64,000 bases of DNA from JALZKA01 sp963734015 (GCA_963734015.1 CAVTFG010000013.1:62001-126000); one strand, 5' to 3'. Positions 44,052 to 52,804 are shown, numbered from the stretch's first letter. Notes: generated by a model not told the origin, from the letters alone. Numbers and translations: made by a program.

Positions 44052-44885
44052 ATGAGCCTGCGCTGCGTCTACACCGACCTCGACGGAACCCTCCTCGGGC
44101 CGCTCGGTTCTCTGTTCCGCGACCCGGACGGGAACTTCTCGCTCAAGCAGGCGCGCGCGCTCGAAGCCTGCCACCGGGCGGACGTGGAGGTCGTGATCAT
44201 GTCGGGCCGTCGGGAGGCGCAGGTGATGGCCGACGCCCGCCTGCTCGGGCAGACCTCGTACATCTACGAGGCCGGCTGCGCGATGGTGATCGACGGGGAG
44301 CGCACCTACCTGACCGGCGACTGGCAGCCGGACGAGAACGGCACGCCGGCCGAGAAGATGATGGAAGCAGGGATCCCGGACCTGCTGTTCGAGCGGTTCG
44401 GCCCGAGGCTGGAGTGGCACGCGCCGTGGCACACGGGGCGCGAGCTCTCGCTTCTGATACGCGGCAAGGTGGACGTCGACGAGGCCAACGCGCTGATCGC
44501 CGAGAACGGTCACGAGGACCTCCGCTTCCTCGACAACGGGGCGATCGGGCGGCCCATGGACGCCATCGAGGGCCGCACGCACGCGTATCACCTCGTCCCG
44601 GGCGGAGCGAGCAAGGCGAAGGGCGTCGAGGCCCACCGCCGCGTGCGGGGCTACGAGCCGGAGGACTGCATCGCGATCGGCGACTCGATCGAGGACCTGG
44701 AGGCGTCCGCCTCGGTCGGGCGGTTCTTCGTGGTCGCGAACGGCCCGGAGCACGACGAGGACCTGCGCGAGGCGCTGCCACGCTTCGCCAACGCCGCGGT
44801 CACCGAGGGCGCGATGGGCGAGGGCTTCTACGAGGCCGTCATGACAGGACCGGCCGCCGGGCGCGTTTCCCGTGAGTCGCGCTGA
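44052..44885 (+). CDS. HAD-IIB phosphatase, copy 1 (altered C-terminus)
   Basis: A 277-residue protein from ATG 44052. The nucleophile motif YTDLDGTLLG (Asp9, Asp11), MSGRREAQV, and IAIGDSIEDLEASASVG fit the HAD-IIB group near mannosyl-3-phosphoglycerate and sucrose phosphatases. After GFYEAV the sequence leaves the duplication and ends MTGPAAGRVSRESR instead of VSTLVGA in copy 2. The tail is encoded by the 62-base junction. A TACCGT box lies 9 bases upstream and overlaps the folP box. Confidence 0.85.
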   Translation: MSLRCVYTDLDGTLLGPLGSLFRDPDGNFSLKQARALEACHRADVEVVIMSGRREAQVMADARLLGQTSYIYEAGCAMVIDGERTYLTGDWQPDENGTPAEKMMEAGIPDLLFERFGPRLEWHAPWHTGRELSLLIRGKVDVDEANALIAENGHEDLRFLDNGAIGRPMDAIEGRTHAYHLVPGGASKAKGVEAHRRVRGYEPEDCIAIGDSIEDLEASASVGRFFVVANGPEHDEDLREALPRFANAAVTEGAMGEGFYEAVMTGPAAGRVSRESR

Positions 44886-44973
44886 CGCAGCGGGCTGCTC
44901 TACTGGCACGGGCTCGTATCGCCTACCAGAAACCAGGTATGGTCCTCGTAGACGCGACGGGCTTGGAGGTCCT

Positions 44974-46443
44974 ATGCAACGGGGAGTGGCAGGAGCCGGC
45001 AGTCGGGTTGACGCTGCGGCTCTTCCAGAGGCCCGCTCGGTTGAGACCGCTTCTCGTCCAAAGCGCACCGAGCCGGCCCGGCTTGGAGGTCTGGCGAACC
45101 GTCAACGTCCTGACTTCGGCCCCCGGCCGACCGGGCTGTTCTTTGGCGCCTTCACACTCACTATCGCGTGGGTCGCGCTCGCGGTCTACCTCTCGGATCC
45201 ATGGCGTTCGGATCTCGAGGACGCGATCGGCCCGATCGCCGCGTGGTTGATCCCGACCCTGCTCGCCTACATCCCCTCGCTGATCATCGGGTTCCTGGCC
45301 TTCACCCTGATCCTGAGCCCATACCGGTTCCCGGTGTTGGCGCCGCCCAAGGGAAACTGGCCGGAAGGCGAGTGGCCGCCGGTCACGATCGTGATCGCAG
45401 CGTGGAACGAGGAGGATGGGATCGCTGCGACGGTGGAGCGGATCGGAGGCCTCGCCTACCCCGGCCCGATGGAGGTCGTCCTGGCGGACAACAACTCGAC
45501 CGACCGGACGGCGGAGCTCGCCCAGCAGGAGGCGCAGCGGCACGGTCTTCGCTATCGCCGCGTTTTCGAGGCCGAGCAGGGCAAGTACCGGGCGCTGAAC
45601 GCCGCCCTGGCCACAATCAGCACGCCTCTCGTCGTCAGCGTCGACGCCGACACTCATCTGCACCGTGACTCGCTTCGTTATCTGATCGCTCGCGTCGCGG
45701 GCCGCCCGCAGGATCAGCACACTTGCGCCTGCGCGGGCGCCCTGGTCGTGGCCAACCCGACCACCAACCTGCTGACGAGGATGCAGGGCTGGGACTACCG
45801 ACTCGGCATCAACGGGATCAAGCGGATGCAGTCGGCCTACAACAGCGCGCTCGTGGCGCAGGGTGCGTTCTCGGCGTATTGGACCGAGGACCTTCGCGCG
45901 GTCGGCGGATGGCCGGATGCGATCGGCGAGGACATCGTTCTCACCTGGACCCTGATGAACGAACGCGGGATCGTCGGGTACGAGCCGATCGCCGTTGGCT
46001 TCACGTTCGTGCCCGAGCGGGTTCGCCGGTTCTTGAACCAGCGCTCGCGCTGGGCCCGGGGCATGGTCGAGGGAATCCGGACCAACCCGCCCCAGAGGCA
46101 GCCGCGGGTCTTGACGAAGTTCGTCGCCGGGATCGACTACCTGGTGCCGCTGCTCGACATCGGCTACATGTTCTTCTGGGTGCCCGGTGTGATCCTGTTC
46201 GCCTTCGGCTACCCGCTGCTCGTCTCGTGGTGGTCGATGCTGGTGATTCCGATAACCCTCGTCATCTACGGCCTGCTGAGGCGGTGGCAGGAGCGGTGGG
46301 TCTTCAGCCGCCTGGGGATCGTCGTCGACCGGGACACGCGGGGCTTCCTCGGCTACCTGTTCGCCTACCAGGCGCTGACCTCGGCGGCCGCGCTTCGCGG
46401 ATATGCCCAGGCCATTGTCGGGGCCACTCGGCGCTGGCGCTGA
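44974..46443 (+). CDS. family 2 membrane glycosyltransferase, copy 2
   Basis: 489 residues, identical to copy 1 except for two adjacent residues (EDAIGP here, EALIGP there). All catalytic motifs, the -10-like TATGGT (44938-44943) and the ribosome-binding site are retained. A GGTGGA/TCCACC hairpin lies at 46451-46467 before the MarR gene. Confidence 0.88.
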   Translation: MQRGVAGAGSRVDAAALPEARSVETASRPKRTEPARLGGLANRQRPDFGPRPTGLFFGAFTLTIAWVALAVYLSDPWRSDLEDAIGPIAAWLIPTLLAYIPSLIIGFLAFTLILSPYRFPVLAPPKGNWPEGEWPPVTIVIAAWNEEDGIAATVERIGGLAYPGPMEVVLADNNSTDRTAELAQQEAQRHGLRYRRVFEAEQGKYRALNAALATISTPLVVSVDADTHLHRDSLRYLIARVAGRPQDQHTCACAGALVVANPTTNLLTRMQGWDYRLGINGIKRMQSAYNSALVAQGAFSAYWTEDLRAVGGWPDAIGEDIVLTWTLMNERGIVGYEPIAVGFTFVPERVRRFLNQRSRWARGMVEGIRTNPPQRQPRVLTKFVAGIDYLVPLLDIGYMFFWVPGVILFAFGYPLLVSWWSMLVIPITLVIYGLLRRWQERWVFSRLGIVVDRDTRGFLGYLFAYQALTSAAALRGYAQAIVGATRRWR

Positions 46444-46473
46444 ACGCGCCGGTGGACCGTTTCCACCAAGGGG

Positions 46474-46947
46474 TCAGGGTCGCTCGTCCGGGACAAGACG
46501 GCCCAGGAGCTCGCCCAGCGTCGCGATCTCCTCGTCCGAGAAGTGGTCGAGGAAGCGCTCCTGGATCCCGGCCACGTGCGTGGCACGGAGGCGCTTGAAG
46601 AGCCGGCGACCTGCCGGCGTCAGCCGTGTTTCGACATTGCGGGCGTCATTCGCGCCGCGGCTGCGCCGGACCAGTCCCCCTCGCTCGAGCCGGTCGATCC
46701 GGCGGGTGAGGCCGCTCGGGCTGAGCACCACCGCCTCGGCGAGATCACACATTCGAAGTCCCTCGGGCGCCCGGGCCAGCTGGATCAGCACGTCGTAGTC
46801 GCCGATGCTGAAGTTGTGCTCCCGGCGCAGATCGTCGTCCAAGGCGGCCATCAGCCGCGAGTTGGCGAGTACGAAGCTCCTCCAGGCCGCCAGGCCGGGG
46901 ATCGCCTCATCGGAGAGCTTCGGAGCCTGTTTCGCACTGCTTGCCAC
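46474..46947 (-). CDS. MarR-family regulator, copy 2
   Basis: 157 residues; differs from copy 1 only at Ser/Thr4 (MASSAK) and Met/Leu33 (NSRLMAAL). GTG start and TAGACT box are conserved. With identical recognition helices, either copy should bind both operator regions. Confidence 0.9.
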   Translation of the reverse strand: MASSAKQAPKLSDEAIPGLAAWRSFVLANSRLMAALDDDLRREHNFSIGDYDVLIQLARAPEGLRMCDLAEAVVLSPSGLTRRIDRLERGGLVRRSRGANDARNVETRLTPAGRRLFKRLRATHVAGIQERFLDHFSDEEIATLGELLGRLVPDERP

Positions 46948-46969
46948 GAGACGGAGTCTAGCGGGTTAC

Positions 46970-47013
46970 TTGCGCGCGCAACCTTTTTCTGTTATATTGC
47001 TTGCACACGCAAG
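46970..47013. promoter_or_regulatory. MarR-yceI divergent operator region, copy 2
   Basis: Both palindromes (46970-46981 and 47000-47013) and the AT-rich promoter stretch are identical to copy 1. Confidence 0.72.
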
Positions 47014-47037
47014 GACTATCCAAAGAGGAGACTTCAG

Positions 47038-47595
47038 ATGACCACCGCAACCCTCACCAAGCCCCTCATTCCCACCGGCACCTGGCACGTGGACCCGGCG
47101 CACTCGAAGCTCGGCTTCGCCGTAAAGCACATGGGTGTCACCACGGTCCGCGGCGAGTTCCGCGAGTTCGAGGGCGCACTGGAGATCGGCGAGGACCTGA
47201 CAGGTTCCCGGGTGCACGGCACCGTCAAGGCCGGCTCGGTCGACACGAACCAGGACCAGCGCGACGCCCACCTGCGCTCCGAGGACTTCTTCGGTGCGGA
47301 GGCCAACCCCGACCTGCGCTTCGAGTCCACCGGCATCGAGCAGATCGACGAGGACACGTTCCGGGTCGTCGGCAACCTGACGATGAACGGCGTCACCAAC
47401 GAGCTCGAGCTCGAGGCCGAGGTCGGCGGGACCGAGATCGGCTCGCAGGGCGAGGAGCGCGTCGGCCTGGAGGCCACGGGCCAGCTCTCCCGCAAGGACT
47501 ACGAGATGAAGTTCAACGCGGCCCTCGGCAGCGGCAACGCCGTCGTCGCCGACAAGGTGAAGCTGATCCTCGACATCGCGGCCGTCAAGTCCTGA
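47038..47595 (+). CDS. YceI-family lipocalin-like protein, copy 2
   Basis: 185 residues; the only residue change from copy 1 is His for Gln near position 17 (TGTWHVDPAHS). Three further base changes are silent. The ribosome-binding site and operators are conserved. Confidence 0.93.
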   Translation: MTTATLTKPLIPTGTWHVDPAHSKLGFAVKHMGVTTVRGEFREFEGALEIGEDLTGSRVHGTVKAGSVDTNQDQRDAHLRSEDFFGAEANPDLRFESTGIEQIDEDTFRVVGNLTMNGVTNELELEAEVGGTEIGSQGEERVGLEATGQLSRKDYEMKFNAALGSGNAVVADKVKLILDIAAVKS

Positions 47596-47998
47596 TCTCG
47601 AAGCGGCCGCCGGGCACCACGCCCAGCCTCACGGCATCGCCCGGCGGCAGCTCGAGTGCAGCGGTCCGGTCGCGCCCCGGCGCGGCCGGGGCGCGCAGAA
47701 GCCGGCGGCGCCCGACCCCGGCATCCACGGCCAACACGGACCCGTTGCCGTCCGGGGCGAAGTCGAGCCAGACGACATCGATCTCCGCCCGCATCCCCAG
47801 CGTGTGCAGTGACCGGCAGCGCGGGAACAGCAGCGGCACCACATCCCCCGGCGCAAGTCCGGCCAGCCCGCGCAGCCGCAGCCCGAACCGCTCGGCCACC
47901 ACCGCCTCGATCGACGCATCGCCGGAGCGAAGAACGGCCCGCGGGGCGCCGCGAAACCGCGGTGCGACCTCGGCCGGGAGCGTCCGGGCCACGGTCAA
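47585..47998 (-). CDS. DUF192 family protein, copy 2
   Basis: 137 residues. The GTG that overlaps the helicase stop in copy 1 is TTG here (47998), so the overlap is TTGA. GTG at 47992 is retained in both copies and may be the real start. Residue changes include Leu for Met in SLHTLGMRAE. Confidence 0.78.
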   Translation of the reverse strand: MTVARTLPAEVAPRFRGAPRAVLRSGDASIEAVVAERFGLRLRGLAGLAPGDVVPLLFPRCRSLHTLGMRAEIDVVWLDFAPDGNGSVLAVDAGVGRRRLLRAPAAPGRDRTAALELPPGDAVRLGVVPGGRFEIRT

Positions 47999-50313
47999 CG
48001 GGTGAGCACGCCCCCCATCAGCTCGATCGCGCCCGCCTTGTGGAGCGGGTCGTTCAGATTGCCGCACTTCGGGCTCTGCACGCACGAGGGACAGCCGGCC
48101 TCGCATGGACACTCCGACACCAGTCGCAGCGCGTCGCCGACCAGCCGCCCGAAGCCATCGAAGCCGCGGCGCGCGATGCCCACGCCGCCCGGGTGGCCGT
48201 CGTAGATGAAGATCGTGGGCCGGCCCGTCTGGAAGTGGACGTTGGTCGAGAGCCCGCCGATGTCCCAGCGGTCGCACATCGCGAGCAGAGGCAGGACCGC
48301 GATCTGCGAATGCTCCGCGGCGTGGAGCGCCCCGAGCTGCACATCCGGCGGGAGCGCGCCCGGGCCGGCGAGCTCGTCGGGCAGCACGTACCAGAGCGCC
48401 TGGGTCGGGAAGTTCTGCTCGGGCAGTTCGAGCGCCGTGAGATCGATCACCTCGTGGTCGGAGAGACGCTTGCGCTGGTAGGCGATCACCTGCTCGCTCA
48501 CGGACACGTCGCCGAAGTAGAGATCGACGCCGGGATGAATGCCCTCCGCCGAGGCTCCCTCGCCCAGCGCCTCGATGAAGACGTTCGTCTCCTTCTTCGG
48601 CTGCGTGTACCAGTCGCCGTCGAAGGGCTCGACGATCGCCCGGCGCATCTCGACGTCGAGCTCGCGCACCTCGTACGACTGCCCCATGTGGAGGTAGACG
48701 GCGCCCGGGTGGACGGTGCCGAACGCCCGCTCCGCCTCGACGGTCCCCAGCATCTCGCCGGAGCTCACATCCACCACGGCGACCGAGTCGAGCGAGGCGG
48801 AGCGCAGCGAGATCTCGCCCGCCGGGTAGCCCGGTCCCCGCGGGAGGTAGCGCTGGTCCGAGCTTCGCCGCAGCGCACCCGCCCCGACCAGCTCGTCCGC
48901 ACGCTCGCGCCAGTGTGAACCGAGGATGCGGTCGTCGTCGCCGCCCGGCTGCGAGTCCGATCCGCCGAGCGGCGCCTCGTAGGCGGCCGCCAGCACGTGG
49001 GGGCCGTGGATCCGCTCGTTCTCGTGATCGAGGATCGCCGCCTCGACCGGGCGGTCGAGGAACTCGTCCGGGTGGCGGCAGAAGAACTGGTCGAGGGCGT
49101 CGTCGCCGGCGATGTAGACGGCCAACCCCTCGCTGCGCCGGCCCGCCCTCCCCCACATCTGGCGCAGGCTGGCCACCGTGCCCGGGAAAGTCACGCAGAT
49201 CGAGGCGTCGAGCTCGCCGATGTCGATGCCCAGCTCGAGGGCATCTGTCGCCACGACGCCGAGGAGGTCGCCGGCCGCCAGGCGGGCCTCGATCTCCCGG
49301 CGCTGCTGCGGCGTGTAACCGGCGCGGTAGGGGGCGATCCGAGCCGCGAGATCGGCCTGTCCTCGCTCCTCCAGCCGCATCCGGGCGAACCGCTGGATCA
49401 GCTCGATGCCCTTGCGCGACCTGAGGAAGCAGATCGTCCGCATGCCCTCGGAGACGAGGTCGGCGAGCAGCTCGGCGCCCTCGGAGAGCGGCGAGCGGCG
49501 CCGCTGCGTGCGTTCCTCGATCAGCGGCGGGTTCCACATGACGATCCGCCGGCCCGCGCGGGGAGCCGTGTCGGAATCAACGACGGCGACCGGCTCGCCC
49601 ACAAGCCGCTCGGCCAATTCGCCGGGGTTGGCGATCGTGGCCGAGGCCATCATGAACCTCGGGTTGGCCCGGTAGAGACGGCAGGTCCGCTCCAGCCTGC
49701 GCAGCACGTTCGCCACGTGCGAGCCGAAGACGCCCCGGTACGTGTGCGCCTCATCGACCACGACCCACTCCAGGTTGGTGAGGAAGTCGCCCCAGCCCTT
49801 GTGGTGGGGCAGCACGCCCATGTTGAGCATGTCCGGGTTGGTGAGGATCAGGTTCGAGCGGCGGCGGAGCCCGGGACGGTCCTCGCGCGGGGTGTCGCCG
49901 TCGTAGATCGCATGGCGCAGGTAGGGCAGCCCGAGCTCGGACAGCTTGCGCGCCTGGTCCTGGGCCAGAGCCTTCGTCGGGTAGAGGTAGAGCGCCCGCG
50001 CCTTCGGGTCGATCGCCAGCCGCTCCAGCACCGGCAGGTTGAACGAAAGCGACTTTCCCGAGGCGGTGCCCGACGTGACGATCACGTTGCCCTGGCCGGC
50101 CTCGCCGAGCGCCTCGTTCTGGTGGCCGTAGAGGCCGTCGATCCCGGCGCCGCGGAGGCCGTGCGCGAGCGCTTCCGGGAGGTCGTTCGGCAGGGGGACG
50201 CGGACCGCCTCGCGCGGCGGGTCGAACGACGTCGCCACCAGGCGCCCGTCGTCGGCGCCGTTCGCGATGACGTTGCGCCAGGCCCTGTCGATCGAAGGGG
50301 TGGCCGTGCTCAC
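47995..50313 (-). CDS. Hrq1/MrfA-like (YprA) DEAD helicase with DUF1998 zinc domain, copy 2
   Basis: 772 residues, differing from copy 1 at two positions I can find (Asn for Ser in MLNMGVL, Asp for Glu in PPDVQL), both conservative. All helicase motifs and the four-Cys zinc site are intact. About 31 base differences in 2.3 kb are otherwise silent. Confidence 0.92.
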   Translation of the reverse strand: MSTATPSIDRAWRNVIANGADDGRLVATSFDPPREAVRVPLPNDLPEALAHGLRGAGIDGLYGHQNEALGEAGQGNVIVTSGTASGKSLSFNLPVLERLAIDPKARALYLYPTKALAQDQARKLSELGLPYLRHAIYDGDTPREDRPGLRRRSNLILTNPDMLNMGVLPHHKGWGDFLTNLEWVVVDEAHTYRGVFGSHVANVLRRLERTCRLYRANPRFMMASATIANPGELAERLVGEPVAVVDSDTAPRAGRRIVMWNPPLIEERTQRRRSPLSEGAELLADLVSEGMRTICFLRSRKGIELIQRFARMRLEERGQADLAARIAPYRAGYTPQQRREIEARLAAGDLLGVVATDALELGIDIGELDASICVTFPGTVASLRQMWGRAGRRSEGLAVYIAGDDALDQFFCRHPDEFLDRPVEAAILDHENERIHGPHVLAAAYEAPLGGSDSQPGGDDDRILGSHWRERADELVGAGALRRSSDQRYLPRGPGYPAGEISLRSASLDSVAVVDVSSGEMLGTVEAERAFGTVHPGAVYLHMGQSYEVRELDVEMRRAIVEPFDGDWYTQPKKETNVFIEALGEGASAEGIHPGVDLYFGDVSVSEQVIAYQRKRLSDHEVIDLTALELPEQNFPTQALWYVLPDELAGPGALPPDVQLGALHAAEHSQIAVLPLLAMCDRWDIGGLSTNVHFQTGRPTIFIYDGHPGGVGIARRGFDGFGRLVGDALRLVSECPCEAGCPSCVQSPKCGNLNDPLHKAGAIELMGGVLTR

Positions 50314-51155
50314 GCGGAATCCGCGATCGCGTAGGCGACCCGCATCGCGTCGAGCGCCTCGGCGTCGTGGAGGCGCAGGATCTCCGCCCCCTCCGCCGTT
50401 GCGAGCGTCGCGGCCGCGGCGGTGGCCGGCCCCCGTTCGTCCGCTCCGACGCGACCTTCCCAGGAGCCCGCAACGAGAGCGCCGAGGAAATCCTTCCGCG
50501 AGATCGCGGCGAACAGCGGGCGGCCGAGCGAGCGCAGCTCTCCGAGCCGGCGCAGCAGCTCGACGTTGTCGTCGACGCCCTTGTCGAAGTCCGGGCCTGG
50601 ATCGAGCGCGATCGCGTCCTCCGCCACACCCGCGGCCAGGGCCGCCTCGATCCGCTCGGAAAACCACGTGAGTTGGTGCGCCACGACGTCGCCGTAGCGC
50701 GGGGGCGTCCGGTCCTCGCGCGGCGGGCCCTCGATGTGCATGAGGACGTAGCCGCAGCCGGCCTCGGCGACGAGCGCGAACATCTCGTCCGAGCCGCCCG
50801 AGATGTCGTTGATCGCCGCAGCGCCGGCGTCGAGCGCCGCCCGCGCGACCTCGACCGAGAAGGTGTCCGCCAGGACGGGCACCCCCGCTTTCTCGACCAG
50901 CCCGGCGATCGCAGGGACGAGCCTTGCCGCCTCGTCGGCGGGATCGACCGGCGGCCCGCTGCGCGCCGCGACGGCCCCGACGTCGAGCAGGTCGAAGCCC
51001 TCTGAAACCAGGCGCTGTCCGTCCGCGACCGCCTGCTCCGGGGTGACGCTCCTCGCGCCCGAATAGAACGAGTCGGCCGTCACGTTCACCACGCCCGCCG
51101 CCAAGGGCGGGGGAAAGCTCAGCTCGAGGCCGTCACCTAGCCGCCAGTCACCCAC
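50310..51155 (-). CDS. folP: dihydropteroate synthase, copy 2
   Basis: 281 residues; changes from copy 1 include SVTPEQ for SFTPEQ, LVPAIAG for LAPAIAG, RYGDVV for RYDDVV, GRVGADE for GRIGADE and ATAEGAEI for ATVEGVEI. None fall in the pterin or pABA motifs. It is the most diverged protein of the seven pairs. Confidence 0.88.
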   Translation of the reverse strand: MGDWRLGDGLELSFPPPLAAGVVNVTADSFYSGARSVTPEQAVADGQRLVSEGFDLLDVGAVAARSGPPVDPADEAARLVPAIAGLVEKAGVPVLADTFSVEVARAALDAGAAAINDISGGSDEMFALVAEAGCGYVLMHIEGPPREDRTPPRYGDVVAHQLTWFSERIEAALAAGVAEDAIALDPGPDFDKGVDDNVELLRRLGELRSLGRPLFAAISRKDFLGALVAGSWEGRVGADERGPATAAAATLATAEGAEILRLHDAEALDAMRVAYAIADSA

Positions 51156-51176
51156 GCCGACTACCGTAGCCCCCTC

Positions 51177-51989
51177 ATGAGCCTGCGCTGCGTCTACACC
51201 GACCTCGACGGAACCCTCCTCGGGCCGCTCGGTTCCCTGTTCCGCGACCCGGACGGGAACTTCTCGCTCAAGCAGGCGCGCGCGCTCGAAGCCTGCCACC
51301 GGGCGGACGTGGAGGTCGTGATCATGTCGGGCCGTCGCGAGGCGCAGGTGATGGCCGACGCCCGCCTGCTCGGCCAGACCTCCTACATCTACGAGGCCGG
51401 TTGCGCGATGGTGATCGACGGGGAGCGCACCTACCTGACCGGCGACTGGCAGCCGGACGAGAACGGCACGCCGGCCGAGAAGATGATGGAGGCAGGGATC
51501 CCGGACCTGCTGTTCGAGCGGTTCGGCCCGAGGCTGGAGTGGCACGCGCCGTGGCACACGGGGCGCGAGCTCTCGCTCCTGATACGCGGCAAGGTGGACG
51601 TCGACGAGGCCAACGCGCTGATCGCCGAACACGGTCACGAGGACCTCCGCTTCCTCGACAACGGCGCGATCGGGCGGCCCATGGACGCCATCGAGGGGCG
51701 CACGCACGCGTATCACCTCGTCCCGGGCGGAGCGAGCAAGGCGAAGGGCGTCGAGGCCCACCGCCGCGTGCGGGGCTACGAGCCGGAGGACTGCATCGCG
51801 ATCGGCGACTCGATCGAGGACTTGGAGGCGTCGGCCTCGGTCGGGCGGTTCTTCGTGGTCGCGAACGGCCCGGAGCACGACGAGGACCTGCGCGAGGCGC
51901 TGCCACGCTTCGCCAACGCCGCGGTCACCGAGGGCGCGATGGGCGAGGGCTTCTACGAGGCCGTCGTGTCCACCCTGGTCGGGGCCTGA
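51177..51989 (+). CDS. HAD-IIB phosphatase, copy 2 (probably the ancestral C-terminus)
   Basis: 270 residues; one change from copy 1 (His for Asn in IAEHGHED) before the end of the repeat. The tail VSTLVGA continues into unduplicated sequence, so this copy probably keeps the original end. Catalytic motifs are intact. Confidence 0.86.
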   Translation: MSLRCVYTDLDGTLLGPLGSLFRDPDGNFSLKQARALEACHRADVEVVIMSGRREAQVMADARLLGQTSYIYEAGCAMVIDGERTYLTGDWQPDENGTPAEKMMEAGIPDLLFERFGPRLEWHAPWHTGRELSLLIRGKVDVDEANALIAEHGHEDLRFLDNGAIGRPMDAIEGRTHAYHLVPGGASKAKGVEAHRRVRGYEPEDCIAIGDSIEDLEASASVGRFFVVANGPEHDEDLREALPRFANAAVTEGAMGEGFYEAVVSTLVGA

Positions 51990-52058
51990 CTTCGACGCCT
52001 TTTGCGAGTCGATCGCGCCCGTGGTCGCGGACCAAACCGCCTGAGTAGGATCGGGGGG

Positions 52059-52772
52059 ATGTCGCACGATCACGCCACGGACGCCGAGGAGGAGTACCTC
52101 CAGATCATGTTCTGGCTGGAGGAGGCCGGGCTGCCGATCACCGGCGCCAACATCGCCCGTGCGATGCAGCTCTCGCCGCCGACCGTCCACGAGATGATCG
52201 GTCGGCTCGAGCGCGACGGGTACGTCAGCCGCGCGGCCGACAAGTCGCTCGACTTCACCCCCGACGGCCGCGAGGAGGCAACCGCGATCGTGCGGCGCCA
52301 CCGGCTGATCGAGCGCTTCTTGACCGACGTCCTCGGTATTCCCTGGGACGAGGTCCACGAGGAGGCGGAGCGCATGGAGCACGCGATGTCGCCCGTCCTC
52401 GAGGAGCGGATGCTCGCCGCGATCGGCGATGCCAAGACCTGCCCGCACGGCCACCCGATCGTCGAGGGCATCCGTGAGGAGGGCGCGCTCCTGGCCGACG
52501 TCGAGCCCGGCGCCAGCGTCGTCGTGCTGCGCTTCGAGAACGAAGCCGAGGAGCTTCTTCACTACCTCAAGTCCACCGGGCTCCACCCTGGCCTCGAGGG
52601 CGAGCTCGCCTCGTCCGACGATGACGAGATCGTCGTCAGGTCACCCGACGGCGACCACGCGATCTCGCGCAGCGTCGCCGAGACCGTGTCGGTGCGCGCC
52701 GACCCGGCGCCCGCGCCGCGCGCGCCGCTGCCGGATCAGCTCGTCATCTCCAGCGACCGCTACGGCCGCTGA
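52059..52772 (+). CDS. DtxR/MntR-family metal-dependent regulator
   Basis: A 237-residue protein from ATG 52059, with TAGGAT ending 7 bases upstream (leaderless pattern). It has an N-terminal winged helix (EEEYLQIMFWLEEAGLPITGANIARAMQLSPPTVHEMIGRL), a dimerisation/metal domain with RHRLIERFLTDVLGIPWDEVHEEAERMEH and CPHGHPI, and a C-terminal FeoA/SH3-like domain. This is the IdeR/DtxR layout. It represses iron or manganese uptake genes when metal-loaded. No target gene is adjacent. Confidence 0.92.
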   Translation: MSHDHATDAEEEYLQIMFWLEEAGLPITGANIARAMQLSPPTVHEMIGRLERDGYVSRAADKSLDFTPDGREEATAIVRRHRLIERFLTDVLGIPWDEVHEEAERMEHAMSPVLEERMLAAIGDAKTCPHGHPIVEGIREEGALLADVEPGASVVVLRFENEAEELLHYLKSTGLHPGLEGELASSDDDEIVVRSPDGDHAISRSVAETVSVRADPAPAPRAPLPDQLVISSDRYGR

Positions 52773-52780
52773 CGCGCGGA

Positions 52781-52804
52781 CGCCGGGCAAGCCACTGCCC
52801 GGCG
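52781..52804. terminator. hairpin between convergent dtxR-like and small-protein genes
   Basis: CGCCGGGCA at 52781-52789 pairs perfectly with TGCCCGGCG at 52796-52804 around a 6-base loop. No T-run follows, but the location fits a bidirectional terminator. Confidence 0.65.

Larger units (their letters stand above)
37778..44840 (+). repeat. 7063-bp direct repeat, copy 1
   Basis: Copy 1 of an imperfect direct duplication; copy 2 is 44903-51965 at a constant offset of 7125. It holds seven intact genes (GT2, MarR, YceI, DUF192, helicase, FolP, HAD). The left edge begins CTGGCACGGGCTCG, about 70 bases before the GT2 start. The right edge lies inside the HAD gene after the codons for GFYEAV. Confidence 0.95.
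44903..51965 (+). repeat. 7063-bp direct repeat, copy 2
   Basis: Copy 2 of the duplication, offset exactly 7125 from 37778-44840, with no indels detected by eye. Substitutions are mostly silent: in the helicase gene I count about 31 base changes but 2 residue changes. A stretch of about 1.14 kb in the GT2 gene is identical. A 62-base sequence unrelated to either flank (44841-44902) separates the copies. Confidence 0.95.

Noticed and set aside
37778..51965. Duplication considered as a composite transposon or integrative element
   Set aside because: No transposase, integrase, terminal inverted repeat or target-site duplication is visible at any edge.
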